NCBI GenBank assembly: GCA_947630845.1
Contig: CANRJB010000001.1
Location: forward strand, 96,374 to 160,373
Source: an uncultured Clostridia bacterium
GTDB taxonomy: Bacteria; Bacillota; Clostridia; Oscillospirales; Ruminococcaceae
Direction: 5' to 3'
DNA length: 64,000 nucleotides
Below are positions 43,960 to 52,482 of this stretch, piece by piece; position 1 is the first letter of the stretch, and the number at the start of each line of letters is the position of its first letter. The notes beneath the pieces were generated by a model. The model searched no databases and was not told where the DNA came from. It saw nothing but the letters and a program-made list of their open reading frames with translations. The position numbers and the translations under genes are program-made.

Positions 43960-45258
43960 ATGTTCAGAAAAACCATACTCCCCCTGATGCTCATGACCAC
44001 ACTGCTCACACCCCTTGCAGCATCGGCAGAAACCTCCCCGAACCCTGTCATCAGCCGGAATTGCCCTGCATATGCAGGAAATAACCCGGCGACCGCATCC
44101 GCCGGAAATGATGATTTCTACTACTCCTTCTGGAGCGGCTCTGCGCCGGACTATCTGGCATATGACCTCTCCGGTGTGCCGGAAGAGGAGCGGAAAGTGA
44201 TCGATGCGGTCTGGTACAACCCAAGTGCCTATGATGTGATCGGCATGTATGTCAACCGTAATATGGAACCCTCTGACTATACTATCGAAGTCAATGCAGC
44301 ACCCGGCGGTACTTACCCTGAAGATGGATGGGAGGTCGTGGCAGAAGTTGCCGGCAACACCCTCAGCTCCCGGCAGCATGTCATTGAGTTTGAGGGCTAT
44401 AACTGGATCCGTATACACGTCACGGGCGTAGATGAAAAGGAAGGCGGCACCTGTCAGTTCAATTTTGACATTCATAATGTCTCTGATGGCGTGACGGATA
44501 GCTGGATGTTCTTTGGCGACTCCATCACGGCAGGCGGCATGAATAACTGCTTCGGCACAGGATTTGCAACCTATGTCAACCAGCTTGATGAGCGGTATTT
44601 TCCCATTCAGGAGAACGGCGGCATCGGCGGCATTACCAGTACGGACGGACGTGATCATATCGACCGCTGGCTGTCTACTTGCGAGGCAAATTATGTCAGC
44701 CTTGCCTACGGCACAAATGATGCATGGGGCAATCAATCCGGAACAGAAAAATACTATGAGAATACCGTCTACATGATAGAAGCGATCCTTGAAGCCGGAA
44801 AAACGCCTGTACTCCCGAAGATCCCCTATTCGACCAATGCCGATGTCGGGACATATGTGGGGGAGTATAATGCCATGATCGACCGCATCTATGAGGAGTA
44901 TCCGGAGGTCATCCCCGGTCCGGACTTTGAGACATACTTCAAAGAAAATCCGGACGGACTGAGCGGCGACGGCGTTCACCCGAATGATGTTGGCTATGAT
45001 GCCATGCGGCAGCTCTGGGCACAGACGATGTATGAGCGTGTGTATACTGCGGAAGGCGGAGAGGTCACGTCACCGGAATCCGGCGATGTGAACGGCGACG
45101 GGACGTTTGACCTGACGGATGTTGTCACCATGCAGAAGTACATCCTCGGCGTGCAGACACTCCGGCAGCCTGACAACGGCGATCTGATGAAGGATGGGGT
45201 GCTGAACGTCTATGACCTTGCACTCATGAAGAAAACGTATTTCATGATGCATTCCTGA
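43960..45258 (+). CDS. Secreted SGNH/GDSL esterase with type I dockerin
   Basis: A 432-residue exported enzyme. Signal peptide ~1-23 (ASA-E). Residues ~30-175 form a beta-rich domain of carbohydrate-binding appearance. The SGNH hydrolase (~180-365) has block I FFGDSIT (Ser188), block III GTND (Asn253) and block V DGVHPND (Asp337, His340). The dockerin (~374-428) has loops DVNGDGTFDLTD and a weaker second loop DLMKDGVLNVYD. By family it probably deacetylates plant polysaccharides (CE3/CE2-like behaviour) within a scaffoldin complex; substrate inferred. Monocistronic, strong promoter. Confidence 0.9.
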   Translation: MFRKTILPLMLMTTLLTPLAASAETSPNPVISRNCPAYAGNNPATASAGNDDFYYSFWSGSAPDYLAYDLSGVPEEERKVIDAVWYNPSAYDVIGMYVNRNMEPSDYTIEVNAAPGGTYPEDGWEVVAEVAGNTLSSRQHVIEFEGYNWIRIHVTGVDEKEGGTCQFNFDIHNVSDGVTDSWMFFGDSITAGGMNNCFGTGFATYVNQLDERYFPIQENGGIGGITSTDGRDHIDRWLSTCEANYVSLAYGTNDAWGNQSGTEKYYENTVYMIEAILEAGKTPVLPKIPYSTNADVGTYVGEYNAMIDRIYEEYPEVIPGPDFETYFKENPDGLSGDGVHPNDVGYDAMRQLWAQTMYERVYTAEGGEVTSPESGDVNGDGTFDLTDVVTMQKYILGVQTLRQPDNGDLMKDGVLNVYDLALMKKTYFMMHS

Positions 45259-45285
45259 CGAAAAACAGAAAGTCAGCATCATCAG

Positions 45286-45315
45286 AAAAGGCAGGGCTGT
45301 GTGTCCTGCCTTTTT
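45286..45315. terminator. Bidirectional terminator between the SGNH gene and pepF
   Basis: AAAAGGCAGG/CCTGCCTTTTT stem with ~9-nt loop; T-runs on both strands. Confidence 0.9.
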
Positions 45316-45359
45316 GTAACTCTGTAACGATATGACAGACATCAGGGAACGCCTGTTCA

Positions 45360-47150
45360 TCAGACCTCATTCAGCAATGCTTCATACTCATCGATCAGTT
45401 CACCGAATATCTCCACGGCACTGTCAAATACTGCCGTTCCCGTCATGTCCACTCCTGCCACCTTCAGTGACTCGATGGGGTCTTTTGTCATGCCAAGCTT
45501 CAGGAATGCAAAGTAGGAATCCAGTGCGCCCGGCTCATGATTGCGGATACGTCTGACAATATGGCTTGCTGCTGTCAGTCCGACGGCATATTTGTATACA
45601 TAAAAATTGTAATAGAAGTGCGGCACACGCATCCATTCACATGCGATCTGTTCGTCAAGGATCACCTCTCCGCCAAAATATTTCTCATTGAGGGCATAGT
45701 ATTTTTCACACAGCATGTCAGCTGTCAATATCTCCCCCTCCTCTGACAATGCATGCGTCATGCGGTCAAATTCTGCAAACATCATCTGCCGGAAAATGGT
45801 AGCCTTGTACAGTTCCAGCAGACTGCCCAGAATGTTCAGCTTTTCTTCCTTGTCATCCGTGTGTGCCAGACGGTCATATGCAAGCAGCAGTTCATTCACC
45901 GTTGACGGCACTTCTGCAACAAAGATACGGTAGTCTGCATAGTGCGGAGGATTGTTCTGCCTTGCATAATAACTGTGCATGGAGTGACCGGATTCATGTG
46001 CAAGGGTGGAGACATCCTCATCCAGTCCCTGAAAGTTGAGCAGGATGAATGGATTGGTCGTAGCACATCCGCCGGAAAATGCGCCGCCCGTCTTGCCTGT
46101 ACAGGGATAGACATCGACCCATCTGTCCGCATAGCCCTGCCGCAGGACGCTGACATATTCCTCCCCGAAAATGCTGCATGCACGCAGCACCATTTCCTTC
46201 GCTTCTTCATAAGTGAATTGTTTCCGGCTGCCGGCATGCAGAGGAAGATAAATGTCGTACATGTGCAGTTCGTCCAGCCGCAGTACCTTCTTTTTCAGGC
46301 GATAATACCGGAACAGCACATCCAGTCGTTCAGAGATGCAGTCCACCATGTTCCCGTAAATATCCGGTGTGACATGGTCGGGATACAATGCCTGCTCCAG
46401 TGCGGAGCGATAATGCCGCACCCTTGCGATGCTCTTTTCGGCTTCGATCTGTCCGGCATAAAGAGAGGCAAAGGTGTTGCGGAATTGGTGATACACCTTA
46501 TATAATGCGGTAAATGCAGCCTTGCGCACGTTCCGGTCAGGGGAACGCATGAACATGGCATAGTTGGTGTCGGTCAGCTCGGCAGGATCGCCGTTCTCAT
46601 CCTCGATCATCCCGAATTTCAGGTCAGAAGAAGTCAGCGATTCGTAAGATTCCGATGCCGTTTCCCGTTCCTTCTGAAAGGCTGCAAGCAGCTGCTCCTC
46701 CGCTGCACTCAGTGTGTGCGGCTTGTAGCGGAACAGATCCCGCAGCAGGATCTCATACGCACGCAGCCCTTCATGCTCTGCAAGATAGGCATCCAGTGTC
46801 TCCGGCGCAAGCTGCAGCAGTGTGGTATCATAGAATGCCGTCTCCTCAGAATAGGCAGTCAGCAGATTCTGTGCTTTTCCCATCAGTTTCCGGGCAGTAT
46901 TGCTTGTGGTGTCAGCACTGAATTTCAGGTGTGCATAGGTGTACAGGCGAGTGATCTGCTCATTCCTATCAAAGACAGCCTTTGTCGTCTGGTACAGAGC
47001 TTCGGCGGAATCAAGCATAGTCTCCCCCATCGGGGCAAGTGTTTTCATGTCACGCTCTGCATCGGCAAATGCTCGCTCCCATTCTGCATCATCCCTGTAA
47101 ATAGTGGTCAGATCCCACGTATCTTTTTCTGCGATCTCATTTCTCAGCAT
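45360..47150 (-). CDS. pepF: Oligoendopeptidase F
   Basis: A 596-residue cytoplasmic M3B zinc metallopeptidase cutting short peptides. Zinc motif HESGHSMHSYY (HExxH) near residue 380, with the downstream Glu in FVAEVPSTVNE. Length is normal. AAAGGAG precedes ATG 47150; own promoter at 47183-47211. Confidence 0.95.
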   Translation of the reverse strand: MLRNEIAEKDTWDLTTIYRDDAEWERAFADAERDMKTLAPMGETMLDSAEALYQTTKAVFDRNEQITRLYTYAHLKFSADTTSNTARKLMGKAQNLLTAYSEETAFYDTTLLQLAPETLDAYLAEHEGLRAYEILLRDLFRYKPHTLSAAEEQLLAAFQKERETASESYESLTSSDLKFGMIEDENGDPAELTDTNYAMFMRSPDRNVRKAAFTALYKVYHQFRNTFASLYAGQIEAEKSIARVRHYRSALEQALYPDHVTPDIYGNMVDCISERLDVLFRYYRLKKKVLRLDELHMYDIYLPLHAGSRKQFTYEEAKEMVLRACSIFGEEYVSVLRQGYADRWVDVYPCTGKTGGAFSGGCATTNPFILLNFQGLDEDVSTLAHESGHSMHSYYARQNNPPHYADYRIFVAEVPSTVNELLLAYDRLAHTDDKEEKLNILGSLLELYKATIFRQMMFAEFDRMTHALSEEGEILTADMLCEKYYALNEKYFGGEVILDEQIACEWMRVPHFYYNFYVYKYAVGLTAASHIVRRIRNHEPGALDSYFAFLKLGMTKDPIESLKVAGVDMTGTAVFDSAVEIFGELIDEYEALLNEV

Positions 47151-47182
47151 AGTAAGCTCCTTTCAAAATGCATTACTTTATT

Positions 47183-47211
47183 ATTATACCCCGTATTTTC
47201 AGAATTGTCAA
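47183..47211 (-). promoter_or_regulatory. Promoter of pepF
   Basis: Minus strand TTGACA (47206-47211), 17-bp spacer, TATAAT (47183-47188). Confidence 0.9.
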
Positions 47212-47311
47212 TGCATCCTGTTTTTATTTCGGGGAATGTCCCGTGTGAGGAGTAAGGGTTCTGCGCTCTCTCGTAAAATTTTAATAAATTGTGAAATGTT
47301 ACACGAATCTA

Positions 47312-47340
47312 TTGCAATTGTGAATTAAATGTGTTATAAT
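47312..47340 (+). promoter_or_regulatory. Promoter of the FIST-GGDEF gene
   Basis: TTGCAA (47312-47317), 17-bp spacer, TATAAT (47335-47340). Confidence 0.75.
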
Positions 47341-47386
47341 AAAACAAATCCACCTGTAACACTTTAACTTTTTATAAGGAGCAGCT

Positions 47387-49138
47387 ATGAAACAGTATCC
47401 CATTTCTTACCAGAATACAGACGATCTGCGTCAGTCCCTCCGGCAGTTCCGGGATTCGCATAAAGCAGCAAATGTCGTCTTTCAGATCTTTTCTGCCACA
47501 CTCGAACCGAATGCCATTGCAGAGGTATGCAATGCCATTGCAGAGGAATGTCCCGGTGTGCCCTACTTCGGATGCTCTACAAGCGGCAATCTCATCAACT
47601 GTATGGAAGCTCCGGAAATATCGGTCGTGGCGATCGTGTTTGAAAGGGAAACTTCGCACTGCATGGTGCTGCAATATGATGTCAGGCAAAATGATATGGA
47701 CTCTGTCACTGACGATATCACCCGCATGACAGAAACCTATCCATGGGTCAGGGCTCTTGAATTCTACTTTACCATTCCGGATGGGTCGTATACTGCCTTC
47801 TGTGAGGGGCTGAAAAACGTGCGCCCGGATGTGCAGATGTTTGGCGGCGTGTCATGCAGCAATGATATCACCAGTGCGGACTGCTGCGTGTTTTCCAGTG
47901 CAGGTGCTTGTTCCTCCCAAGCGATCGTTGTCGTGATGTACGGCGGTGAGGATTTCCATGCCGATGCCATCAAGATCACCGGCTGGAAGCCTCTCGGCAG
48001 AAAATTCACTGTCACCAAATCAGACGGCAGCAATTTACAGGAGCTGGACAACATCCCGGCATATGAGGTCTATCACAAATACCTCAACATCCCGAATGAT
48101 TCAAATTTCTTTTACAATACCCTCGAATTTCCGCTGTTCTATGAGCATAATGGCATTACCATCCTGCGTGTGCCGACAGCAAGCAATCCCGATCTGTCCC
48201 TTACCATGTCTTCGGATATTGAGGTCGGCTCGACGGTCAGGATCTCCTATGGTGACCCGAAAACCATTGTCGAGAGCATTGCTGCTGACAGCAGCTACAT
48301 ACGTGATTTCAGCCCGGAGCTCCTTCACATCTTCTCCTGTGCCGCAAGAAAAACTTTCTGGGCAATGAAGGAATCTGCCTATGAGCTTGAACCATTCCGG
48401 GATATTGCGCCGTCAACGGGATTTTTCTCTCACGGAGAATTTCTGCGTGCAAACGGCTGTCTCGATCAGCATAATGTGACGCTCATCATCGCTGCCATGC
48501 GTGAGGGAGATGCGATCCGTACAGAGCATGCTGTCCATGAGACAAAGGTATTGTCCAAAATACCGCTTGTTTCAAGGCTTGCTACCTTCATCAGCGTGAC
48601 TTCGCTGGAACTGGAGGAGATGAACGAGCGTCTTGAAACTGCAAACCAGAATCTCAGAAAGGCTGCCATCACGGACGGACTGACCGGGCTTTACAACCGT
48701 GCTGAAATGCAGCGGCGCATTGAGGAGCTGCTCGAGAAAAAGACCAAGCTGTCCCTCATCATGCTCGATATTGATAATTTCAAGCAGGTCAATGACACCT
48801 ATGGTCATCAGGAAGGAGATGCGGTTATCATTGCACTTGCCAACATTCTGCGCAGCGAACAGACACGTTCCATTTCCCATTTCTCCGCCGGCAGATGGGG
48901 CGGTGAGGAATTTATGCTTGCGCTTGCAGATACGGATGTTTCGGCTGCTTCCTTCATTGCAGAGCTGATACGGCAGTGCTTTGAAAACATCAGCTTCCCC
49001 ATTGCACGTCCGCAGACAGTCAGCATCGGTGTGACACAGGCAAATGAGAAGGATGATTCCGACAGTCTCTGCATCCGGGTCGATCAGGCTCTGTATAAAG
49101 CAAAGAAATCCGGTAAAAACAAAGTCATTGTGATATGA
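47387..49138 (+). CDS. FIST-domain sensor with diguanylate cyclase domain
   Basis: A 583-residue cytoplasmic signalling protein with no signal peptide or membrane helix. Residues ~30-220 match the FIST N domain (VPYFGCSTSGNLIN), ~225-385 FIST C; FIST is thought to sense small ligands such as amino acids. A short coiled-coil linker (LELEEMNERLETANQNLRKA) leads to a GGDEF domain (~420-583) with DGLTGLYNRAEM and active-site GGEEF at 505-509, so it is probably an active c-di-GMP synthase. I see no RxxD inhibitory site. Confidence 0.92.
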   Translation: MKQYPISYQNTDDLRQSLRQFRDSHKAANVVFQIFSATLEPNAIAEVCNAIAEECPGVPYFGCSTSGNLINCMEAPEISVVAIVFERETSHCMVLQYDVRQNDMDSVTDDITRMTETYPWVRALEFYFTIPDGSYTAFCEGLKNVRPDVQMFGGVSCSNDITSADCCVFSSAGACSSQAIVVVMYGGEDFHADAIKITGWKPLGRKFTVTKSDGSNLQELDNIPAYEVYHKYLNIPNDSNFFYNTLEFPLFYEHNGITILRVPTASNPDLSLTMSSDIEVGSTVRISYGDPKTIVESIAADSSYIRDFSPELLHIFSCAARKTFWAMKESAYELEPFRDIAPSTGFFSHGEFLRANGCLDQHNVTLIIAAMREGDAIRTEHAVHETKVLSKIPLVSRLATFISVTSLELEEMNERLETANQNLRKAAITDGLTGLYNRAEMQRRIEELLEKKTKLSLIMLDIDNFKQVNDTYGHQEGDAVIIALANILRSEQTRSISHFSAGRWGGEEFMLALADTDVSAASFIAELIRQCFENISFPIARPQTVSIGVTQANEKDDSDSLCIRVDQALYKAKKSGKNKVIVI

Positions 49139-49142
49139 AAGA

Positions 49143-49167
49143 TTCCCCCTGCGGTAGGCAGGGGGAA
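49143..49167. terminator. Terminator between the FIST-GGDEF and vWA lipoprotein genes
   Basis: TTCCCCCTGC/GCAGGGGGAA stem with five-base loop, followed by CATTTATTTT on the + strand. Confidence 0.88.
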
Positions 49168-49170
49168 CAT

Positions 49171-50667
49171 TTATTTTACATATGCTGTCAGTTCCTTGAA
49201 TTCCTGACGGAAGGCATCCTGCAAGTCTGTCTGCGCAAGCAGCTCCTGTATCTGATCATAGCTTGCTCCATAGGCTTCACGCTCTCCGGTCAGCATCCCG
49301 AATTCCGTTACGGCTGCGGCAAAGGCAAGATTCTTGCCGATCGTTTCCGTCCGGCAGTCTGCATAGCTTATGGGATACTCACGCAGCTCGCTCTGTTCAC
49401 TCTCTGGCTCTTTGTAGCGCATGGAGACAGTCAGCATCGGGTCTGTACGATCCTTTGCGGCATCTGTCAGCACCAGCTCATACAATGCTGTGACGGTATG
49501 CCCCGAACCAATGTCACCGGCATCCACGCTGTCATCCTCAAAATCTTCATCTGCCAGCAGGCGGTTCTCATAACCGATCAGACGATAGGATTCTACCATG
49601 TCAGGATCAAATTCCGTCTGGAGCTTGACATCCTTTGCTACGGTGTACATCGTGCCGCCCATCTCCTGCACCAGTACTTTGCGTGCCTCCAGTTTGCTGT
49701 CAATGTAGGCATAGTTGCCGTTCCCATTGTCCGCAAGGGCTTCAAGCGAATCATCCCGCAAATTCCCCGTACCGAATCCCAGTACGGACAGATATACCCC
49801 CGTTTTCCGTTCCCATTCCACAAGTTCCTTCAACTCTTCCGGCGTGGACATACCCACGTTCAGGTCACCATCCGTACAGAGCAGCACACGGTTGTTGCCG
49901 TCATGGATGAAATACTCCTCTGCAATTTCGTATGCACGGCGGATGCCCATTTCTCCGGCAGTCGATCCGCCTGCGGTAAGACCGTAGACTGCATTGTTGA
50001 TCGCCGTCAGATTATTGCCCGACACGCCTTTCAATACAACAGTATCCATCCCGGCATAGGTCACAATGGAAATGCGGTCGTTCTCGTTCAGCTCCTCCGA
50101 CAGCATCGTGAGTGCTGACTGTACAAGAGGCAGCTTATCGGGTGTCTCCATGGAACCGCTCACATCGATCAGAAACACCAGATTCATCGGCTTTCTGTCG
50201 CTCATGTCAATTTTCTCCGCCTGCATGCCGATCAGGAAGAGCTGATTCTCCGGATTCCACGGGCAGTCATACATTTCCGTCGTGACGGAAAGCGGTGCGC
50301 CGTCGGTGGGTTCGGGGTAGTCGTAAGAGAAGTAATTCACCATCTCCTCTATGCGCACAGCATCGGGATTTACGGTTTCTCCACTCCTGATCATGCGGCG
50401 AACATTGGCATAGGATGCGGTGTCCACATCTGCGGAAAAGGTCGAAAGCGGATAGTCTGCGGATTTTCTGAAGGTGTTCTCCTTCACGGCGGCATACGAT
50501 TCCTGATCGACCACTGCACCCTCTGCATACTCTGCATACATTTTATTGTCTCCCTGCACTGTGTGAATGCCCACTGTATTTTCTTCATACATTTCCGCAC
50601 CACATGCTGTCATCATGGGCAGCATGGCACATAATACCATTGCGGACAAGATATTCTTTTGTTTCAT
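49171..50667 (-). CDS. YfbK-type vWA lipoprotein
   Basis: A 498-residue exported lipoprotein (lipobox ~MTAC near residue 21). Residues ~60-150 match the vWF_A-associated N-terminal region (YPLSTFSADVDTASYANVRRMI, EEMVNYFSYDYP). The vWA domain (~165-340) has the MIDAS motif DVSGSM, and the C-terminal ~170 residues match the DUF3520-like tail. It is the third gene of the sigma/anti-sigma operon, 11 nt downstream, and AAGGAGG precedes ATG 50667. Partner and role unknown; the operon suggests envelope stress or surface regulation. Confidence 0.88.
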   Translation of the reverse strand: MKQKNILSAMVLCAMLPMMTACGAEMYEENTVGIHTVQGDNKMYAEYAEGAVVDQESYAAVKENTFRKSADYPLSTFSADVDTASYANVRRMIRSGETVNPDAVRIEEMVNYFSYDYPEPTDGAPLSVTTEMYDCPWNPENQLFLIGMQAEKIDMSDRKPMNLVFLIDVSGSMETPDKLPLVQSALTMLSEELNENDRISIVTYAGMDTVVLKGVSGNNLTAINNAVYGLTAGGSTAGEMGIRRAYEIAEEYFIHDGNNRVLLCTDGDLNVGMSTPEELKELVEWERKTGVYLSVLGFGTGNLRDDSLEALADNGNGNYAYIDSKLEARKVLVQEMGGTMYTVAKDVKLQTEFDPDMVESYRLIGYENRLLADEDFEDDSVDAGDIGSGHTVTALYELVLTDAAKDRTDPMLTVSMRYKEPESEQSELREYPISYADCRTETIGKNLAFAAAVTEFGMLTGEREAYGASYDQIQELLAQTDLQDAFRQEFKELTAYVK

Positions 50668-50678
50668 GATAAACCTCC

Positions 50679-51626
50679 TTATATTCTGCTGTTTTCCCAA
50701 TCCTGCAAAAAGGAAACCAGCTCTGCCTGACCGGTCAGATACATCCGGTCGTAGAAAAAGTCATCTTTGCTCCGGCGTTCACATGTCACCGGAACGGCAC
50801 TCTCCGACATCAGCGAGATCCAGCCGCTGTGATACAGCACCTTTCCGTCCAGTGTCAGCTCCATCTGCGGCGCACAGTCTCCTGCAAGCTGCCATCCGCT
50901 TTCATCATAGATGGGCAGCACATATTCATGCCCGGTTTTCAGCAAATACGGCGAATGGTTCACGATCGTGATGCTGTCACCGATGCTCGTCTCCGTACCG
51001 GCATAAACGGAAATAACGGAGAGGGTGTAAGATATTTCGCCGCTGGCAAGCTGCTGTGCATCCGTTACCTGCACATCCACAAACAGCTCTGCCTGTCTGA
51101 GGACTTCTTCTTGTGTAAAATAACCGTCTGCACTGAGCTGATCGGTCTGCACCTGCGGTTCGCCGCCGTCTGGAACGGACAGATCGGCATAGGTCAGAGA
51201 AGCGTTCCCGTTTGCGGTAAATTCCTTCATGGAGGCATCATATTCCTCATCCGCTGCCCCCTCCGCTGCTTCGTTACATTCCTCTTCGGCAGGTGCTTCG
51301 TAATTTTCCTTTCTGACAGGTGCTCCGTAATTTTCCTTTCCGGCAGGTGCTTCATTGCTGACGGCATCCTGAGTCATGTAAATGCTATCATTCTTCACAG
51401 GTACAAGCCGTGTGCGCAAAAGGATCACGCCCGACACCACAAACAGGAAACATGCCGCTGCTGCCATTGTCCGGTACAGCACCTTATGACTGATCTTCTG
51501 TTTTTCCTGCACCACAGTTCTCTGCTCAGGAAGTCTTTGCTCTATTTTCTCCCAGAGCGCATTTTTATCCGGAATGCTCTGCTGCATCTCTTCACGACAC
51601 CGCTCTTCTATCTCTTTTCTTGTCAT
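50679..51626 (-). CDS. Membrane anti-sigma-factor-like protein
   Basis: A 315-residue single-pass membrane protein. The N-terminal ~65 residues are cytoplasmic and helical, then a helix (~75-92, AAACFLFVVSGVILL). Outside follow a linker with 9-residue repeats APAGKENYG/APVRKENYE/APAEEECNE and a C-terminal ~190-residue domain. The start overlaps the sigma gene stop by four bases (ATGA), the usual ECF/anti-sigma arrangement. No HxxxCxxC zinc motif is seen, so assignment rests on context and topology. Confidence 0.75.
   Translation of the reverse strand: MTRKEIEERCREEMQQSIPDKNALWEKIEQRLPEQRTVVQEKQKISHKVLYRTMAAAACFLFVVSGVILLRTRLVPVKNDSIYMTQDAVSNEAPAGKENYGAPVRKENYEAPAEEECNEAAEGAADEEYDASMKEFTANGNASLTYADLSVPDGGEPQVQTDQLSADGYFTQEEVLRQAELFVDVQVTDAQQLASGEISYTLSVISVYAGTETSIGDSITIVNHSPYLLKTGHEYVLPIYDESGWQLAGDCAPQMELTLDGKVLYHSGWISLMSESAVPVTCERRSKDDFFYDRMYLTGQAELVSFLQDWENSRI
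51288..51359. repeat. 27-bp tandem repeat in the anti-sigma linker
   Basis: Units begin at 51288, 51315 and 51342 (last partial); the core GCTTCGTAATTTTCCTTTC recurs. The unit length is a multiple of three and codes a 9-residue repeat, so copy number can vary in frame. Confidence 0.8.
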
Positions 51627-52171
51627 AACAAGCACCCCTCCTCTGCAAGTTTCTGCAATTTTCTGATTGCCTGCCGGTACTTCCATGCTACTGTACCAAG
51701 CGGACGTTTCAGGACATCAGCGATCTCCCGGAATGTCAGCTCGGCGGCAATGTGCAGCCGGACGATCTCCTGCTCATCCTCCGTCAGTGAGGACAGCAGA
51801 TCTGCTGTCTGCATTGTACCGAGTACAGTTTCCTCCGGTGTGTCAGAATCTGCTATTGGCTCGACGCCAATGCATTCCGTGTCCTCCACAGGCATTTCCC
51901 TGCCGGCTTTGCGGATGTGATCGATCGCCATATTACGTGCGATCACCGCAAGCCAGCTCCGGTGTCCTCTGCCAGACTGGTGCTGCGGTGCGATTTCCCA
52001 TAGCCGCAGAAAAAAATCCGAGGTCAGATCTTCGGCATCCTGCTGGTGATGCAGCTTGCCGAGAAAGAGACGGTATATCTTGTCCGCATAGGCGTCATAC
52101 ACCATATGCAGACCGCTGCTGTCACCCTGCTCAATGAGACGGACAGCATGCTCAAATTCGGTTTCTGTCAT
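51623..52171 (-). CDS. ECF-type RNA polymerase sigma factor
   Basis: A 182-residue sigma factor. Region 2 (~20-90) has DAEDLTSDFFLRLWE and HRSWLAVIARNMAIDHIRK. Region 4 (~120-175) has LTEDEQEIVRLHIAAELTFREIADVLKRPLGTVAWKYRQAIRKLQ. It probably autoregulates the operon with the membrane protein and vWA lipoprotein. ATG 52171 has AAAGGAG upstream (11 nt); the longer frame to 52261 has no support. Confidence 0.92.
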   Translation of the reverse strand: MTETEFEHAVRLIEQGDSSGLHMVYDAYADKIYRLFLGKLHHQQDAEDLTSDFFLRLWEIAPQHQSGRGHRSWLAVIARNMAIDHIRKAGREMPVEDTECIGVEPIADSDTPEETVLGTMQTADLLSSLTEDEQEIVRLHIAAELTFREIADVLKRPLGTVAWKYRQAIRKLQKLAEEGCLL

Positions 52172-52396
52172 ATGTATAGAAGCTCCTTTCTGCGCAGAAT
52201 TGATGTGCTTCTGTCTTGGATACGAATGGGGAAGGGAATCTGTATGGAAAATTGCATACAAATTTTATGTGCATTTTTTGTGGATATTGCCAATGCACTG
52301 TTCCCTTTTCTTCCCATATACTCTGATGATACCACATCTTTTGCTACCCTGTCAATCTGGTTTTTTCAGATTTTTGTAAAAAAATCCAAAAAGGTG

Positions 52397-52425
52397 TTTA
52401 CAGATTGAAAATTATGTGGTATAAT
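52397..52425 (+). promoter_or_regulatory. Promoter of the M15-like gene
   Basis: TTTACA (52397-52402), 17-bp spacer, TATAAT (52420-52425). The 311-bp gap 52172-52482 holds this promoter and the sigma gene's upstream region; no other feature seen. Confidence 0.82.
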
Positions 52426-52482
52426 AATACTACAGTTCTTTTGCAGAAAGAAAAAACACAGAAGAACGAAAGGAGAACAATT

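Noticed and set aside
43855..44979. 374-codon minus-strand frame opposite the SGNH-dockerin gene
   Set aside because: The + strand gene has signal peptide, catalytic blocks and dockerin; the reverse frame has none.
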